Below are positions 6,248 through 8,095 of a stretch of DNA of 8,095 bases, one piece after another. Source of the DNA: JAGLQA01 sp023135565 (lineage in GTDB: Bacteria; Acidobacteriota; Aminicenantia; UBA2199); assembly GCA_030639305.1 (NCBI GenBank), contig DAOWCY010000272.1, positions 1-8,095 of the forward strand, in the 5' to 3' direction. Each line of letters starts with the position of its first letter. The stretch's first letter is position 1. The position numbers and the translations under genes were made by a program. A model generated the notes under the pieces. The model had not been told where the DNA came from, searched no databases, and was given only the letters and a program-made list of their open reading frames with translations.

Positions 6248-6276
6248 ATTATAGTATGAATTCCCTGTTTTTTCAA
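6248..6276 (-). promoter_or_regulatory. promoter of the HEPN-MNT gene, predicted leaderless start
   Basis: On the - strand TTGAAA (6276-6271) and a perfect TATAAT (6253-6248) are separated by 17 bp. Only six bases lie between the -10 and the ATG at 6241, so transcription should begin at or within a base or two of the start codon. There is no Shine-Dalgarno sequence, which agrees with a leaderless mRNA. Confidence 0.6.
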
Positions 6277-6393
6277 TCAGGGGGAAAAGTTAAAGCCTCG
6301 AGGGACTGTGCTCGGCGAACTCTGAAAGGACTGGGGCTGTCGGCTGGAGCTGGGGCTGCTCGATGCTGATTGGACGGGCTGATTCGATGGCCG

Positions 6394-6549
6394 GAGCACC
6401 GATTTGATGCTCAGAAGATCGTATTTGAAGAAAATAAGATCGTGTTTGAAGGTTTGAATATCGACGATGAGGGTTGGAAGATCGACATCGATGTTCGATG
6501 GCTCGATGGCGATGTTCGGAAGATCGATTTTAATCAGACGAAGATCAAG
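6394..6549 (+). repeat. degenerate 21-bp tandem repeat (seven-codon unit)
   Basis: From 6415 to 6540 there are six consecutive 21-bp units, mostly beginning AAGATCG, plus a partial seventh at 6541-6549. A weaker unit at 6394-6414 precedes them. Read in one frame each unit gives a heptapeptide of the form (K/N)-I-(V/D)-F-(E/D)-x-x. The frame (6370-6615) would start at TTG without a ribosome site and ends as random-looking sequence, so I treat it as repeat DNA rather than a gene. The rest of 6277-6393 is GC-rich low-complexity sequence with CTGGGGCTG at 6331 and 6350. Confidence 0.6.
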
Positions 6550-7276
6550 TGCTATCCGCGATTTAAAATTATCAGGTTATCTTGCCTGTCCCATTTTTAT
6601 CTATATTGTATATAATTATATCACTAAAAAATATGTACACAGAATACTTGACACTACCAGAATCCTGGGGATCGAGGCGATATACCCAAAGCCGAGACTC
6701 AGCATCAGTGATAAAGAGCACAAAATATATCCGTATCTTCTTAAAACCGTTGTAATTGATAGACCTGATAAGGTGTGGGCAGCCGATATCACCTATATTC
6801 GCCTGGGGCATGGTTTTGTGTATCTGGTGGCGATCATCGATCTATACAGCCGCTTTATATTGTCCTGGAGGCTATCAAATACCTTAGACACAGATTTTTG
6901 TGTGGATGCTTTAAACGAGGCGTTAAGCAAAGCAACACCAGAGTATTTCAATACAGACCAGGGGTCTCAGTTTACCAGTGCCCGGTTTATTGAATTATTG
7001 AAATCCAGTAAGATAAATATCAGCATGGATGGCCGGGGAATAATGCTGGACAATATATTCATCGAACGGTTTTGGCGGTCGCTAAAATATGAGGAGGTGT
7101 ATATCAAATCGTATGAAAGCGTATGGGAATGTAAAAAAGGTTTGCAGGAATATATGAATTTCTACAACCAAAGACGGCTCCATCAATCATTGAATTACCT
7201 GACTCCTTGTGAGGTTTACCGGGGAGCAGGGAGCAAGATAGAGGTGACTGGGGATGCACTTAAGAGCGCGGCGTAA
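6467..7276 (+). pseudogene. IS3-family OrfB transposase, N-terminally truncated
   Basis: From about base 6626 (residue 54 of the 269-codon frame) the product matches IS3-family OrfB: VHRILDTTRILGIEAIYPKP, WAADITYI, FNTDQGSQFTS, SMDGRG and FIERFWRSLKYEEVY, ending in YNQRRLHQSLNYLTPCEVY. The integrase-core DDE triad is intact as Asp107, Asp164 and Glu200, with the typical 35 residues between the last two. The first ~50 codons are not transposase; they read through the 21-bp repeat in another frame. The normal N-terminal HTH_21-type part of OrfB, the frameshift region and OrfA are absent. The ATG at 6467 lies inside the repeat and lacks a ribosome site. The element is therefore a 5'-deleted remnant, unlikely to transpose. 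The family call is very firm. Confidence 0.9.
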
Positions 7277-7300
7277 TTTGGTCTTGACAAGCAAGACCAC
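6626..7300 (+). mobile_element. remnant of an IS3-family insertion sequence (right part)
   Basis: Only the OrfB integrase core and the region just after it remain. The sequence following the stop (TGGTCTTGACAAG, 7279-7291) resembles the right end of related IS3 elements. It also forms an 8-bp stem, 7279-7286 with 7292-7299. No matching left inverted repeat can be found upstream of 6626, where the element gives way to AT-rich and 21-bp repeat DNA. Confidence 0.6.
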
Positions 7301-7303
7301 TAT

Positions 7304-7325
7304 AAACACCGGGAACCCGGTGTTT
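7304..7325. terminator. perfect 10-bp palindromic hairpin, possible bidirectional terminator
   Basis: AAACACCGGG (7304-7313) pairs perfectly with CCCGGTGTTT (7316-7325). GC-rich stem ends flanked by A and T on each side would work in either direction, but the T run is only three bases. It lies just outside the IS remnant. The remaining 7326-7583 bases hold no gene I can support, only AT-rich sequence with isolated TTGACA boxes lacking partners. Confidence 0.4.
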
Positions 7326-7583
7326 GAATTGCCTTGATCCAGATGAGCGCTTGGAGCAGAACGTCTTGCATTAAATGTTGATCGTGTCTGTAACCGAAAC
7401 GCACGAAATCCCGGTCGCTGAACAAACTTAAGCATTGACAAAAGTTAGAACTGCAAAAAAATAAAAAAAACCAGTCTACCCTCTTGACAATGAATTTCTA
7501 ATGAGCGCCCCCAATTTTTGCATTTTCTAAGAAATCGCAAACACTTTCAAACGATATACTGCCGGGGTACTGATTATTATCGC

Positions 7584-7612
7584 TTGACAATTGGAGTATT
7601 TTATATTATAGT
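7584..7612 (+). promoter_or_regulatory. strong predicted promoter of the HTH gene
   Basis: A perfect TTGACA (7584-7589) is followed after 17 bp by TATAGT (7607-7612, five of six consensus bases). Transcription would start near 7619 with a leader of about 60 bases. A small TAGGA/TCCTA stem (7620-7624 with 7633-7637) would be at the 5' end of the message. Confidence 0.65.
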
Positions 7613-7678
7613 ATGCACGTAGGAAAAAACGGTCCTATAGAGCTTTAAGGCATTTTAGATTATCTTAATGAGGTGAGT

Positions 7679-7978
7679 ATGAGTAAATGGATAAAAATTG
7701 AGGAAGCCGCTAACTATATCGGTATAGGTGAAACAGTTCTCGATTCTATGGCAAAAGAAGGAAAAATTCCAGCAAATAAGGTTGAAAATAAATGGCTTTT
7801 TAATACCGAAAGTTTAGATGCTTGGATAAAAGCTAAAAAACCAATTGAAGCTTTTTTTCTCACAACTGATTTTAACATTGAAGAAAATCCTCAACTAAGA
7901 GAACCTCAAATAAATGCGTACAAAAGTATTTATGACTATTTTAAAGCCAGTAATAACTATAGCGCTCACCTAAATTGA
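7679..7978 (+). CDS. excisionase-type HTH protein, truncated start of a probable HTH-helicase gene
   Basis: The 99-residue product begins with an HTH_17/excisionase-like DNA-binding domain (WIKIEEAANYIGIGETVLDS to NTESLDAWIKAKKP, residues 4-54). The following segment, DFNIEENPQLREPQINAYKSIYDYF (64-88 overall), looks like the entry to a superfamily 2 helicase/restriction-type ATPase (the LRxPQ-type motif before Walker A). The frame then ends within ten codons in unrelated sequence (SNNYSAHLN), so the ATPase is missing. I infer a defence- or restriction-like gene cut off by an insertion near 7955-7963. Start choice: ATG at 7679 has GAGG at 7670-7673, five bases upstream; the GTG at 7673 overlaps this site. 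The gene is clearly more AT-rich than those at 1-5316, suggesting separate origin. The HTH is firm; the helicase reading is tentative. Confidence 0.65.
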   Translation: MSKWIKIEEAANYIGIGETVLDSMAKEGKIPANKVENKWLFNTESLDAWIKAKKPIEAFFLTTDFNIEENPQLREPQINAYKSIYDYFKASNNYSAHLN

Positions 7979-7999
7979 CCCTACTTCGCTCACTTAAAT
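7963..7999 (+). repeat. direct repeats resembling an IS21-type element end
   Basis: CGCTCACCTAAAT (7963-7975) recurs as CGCTCACTTAAAT (7987-7999), 12 of 13 bases, with a 24-bp period. Similar GCTCACxTAAATTGACC strings occur in multiple copies at IS21-family ends (from memory, not searched). The repeats begin exactly where the HTH gene stops resembling its family. 8000-8095 has no gene start I can support. Confidence 0.4.
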
Positions 8000-8095
8000 G
8001 ATACCACCATTTCTGCTACTTGGAAAAGAAAAAGAGTGCCCTAAGCTTTTTTAAGGGGTATTTGATATGTAGATTGGGCGGATTACTTTATCTGA

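Noticed and set aside
6394..6549. CRISPR array
   Set aside because: The 21-bp units are contiguous with no unique spacers and are diverged; no cas gene is present.
6370..6615. 81-codon open frame carrying the heptapeptide repeat
   Set aside because: TTG start without ribosome site, degenerate repeats, random-looking C-terminus overlapping the transposase frame. Kept as repeat DNA.
7187..7441. - strand open frames over the transposase end and downstream DNA
   Set aside because: The 84-codon frame shadows the transposase. Another - strand frame (about 7300-7484) is open and not obviously random, but has no good start and overlaps hairpins, so no gene is claimed.
8039..8060. Possible terminator around CCCTAAGC and TTAAGGGG
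   Set aside because: The arms pair only with a bulge and there is no gene just upstream that needs it.

Overview
The window is a mixed stretch of bacterial chromosome. It holds four intact or nearly intact genes on the + strand (the end of a phosphofructokinase gene, a Fic-domain protein, a LysM lytic transglycosylase and a dihydroorotate dehydrogenase-like flavoprotein). It also holds a small HEPN-nucleotidyltransferase gene on the - strand, then a decayed mobile region with an IS3 transposase remnant and the cut-off start of an HTH-helicase-type gene. The secreted or periplasmic lytic transglycosylase and the plant/spirochaete-type phosphofructokinase suggest a Gram-negative, probably anaerobic and perhaps uncultivated bacterium. 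The sequence does not settle the phylum.

Layout: 1-514 phosphofructokinase C-terminal part (5' end outside the window). 515-698 intergenic DNA with a repeat fragment and a well-formed Fic promoter embedded in a three-half-site operator. 699-1811 Fic protein. 1812-2065 mosaic palindromic repeats and an extended -10 promoter. 2066-4012 lytic transglycosylase with several LysM modules. 4013-4332 a 202-bp element with terminal inverted repeats made of the same mosaic modules, then a second extended -10 promoter and a 5'-leader hairpin. 4333-5316 DHOD-like protein followed by a stem-loop terminator. 5317-5707 the largest repeat mosaic, no gene. 5708-6241 (-) HEPN/MNT fusion with a promoter that predicts a leaderless mRNA. 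6242-6625 low-complexity DNA with a 21-bp tandem repeat. 6626-7300 IS3-family OrfB remnant. 7277-7678 intergenic, with hairpins and a strong promoter. 7679-7978 HTH gene broken within an apparent helicase N-terminus, followed by repeats resembling an insertion-sequence end.

The genes do not form one pathway. Each of the Fic, transglycosylase, DHOD-like, HEPN-MNT and HTH genes appears to have its own promoter, so these are mostly single-gene units separated by repeats. The more unusual signals are the modular intergenic repeats (including one module cleanly inserted in another), the Fic operator, the shortened HEPN-MNT fusion and the decayed mobile/defence-like end. I see no complete new multi-gene system.
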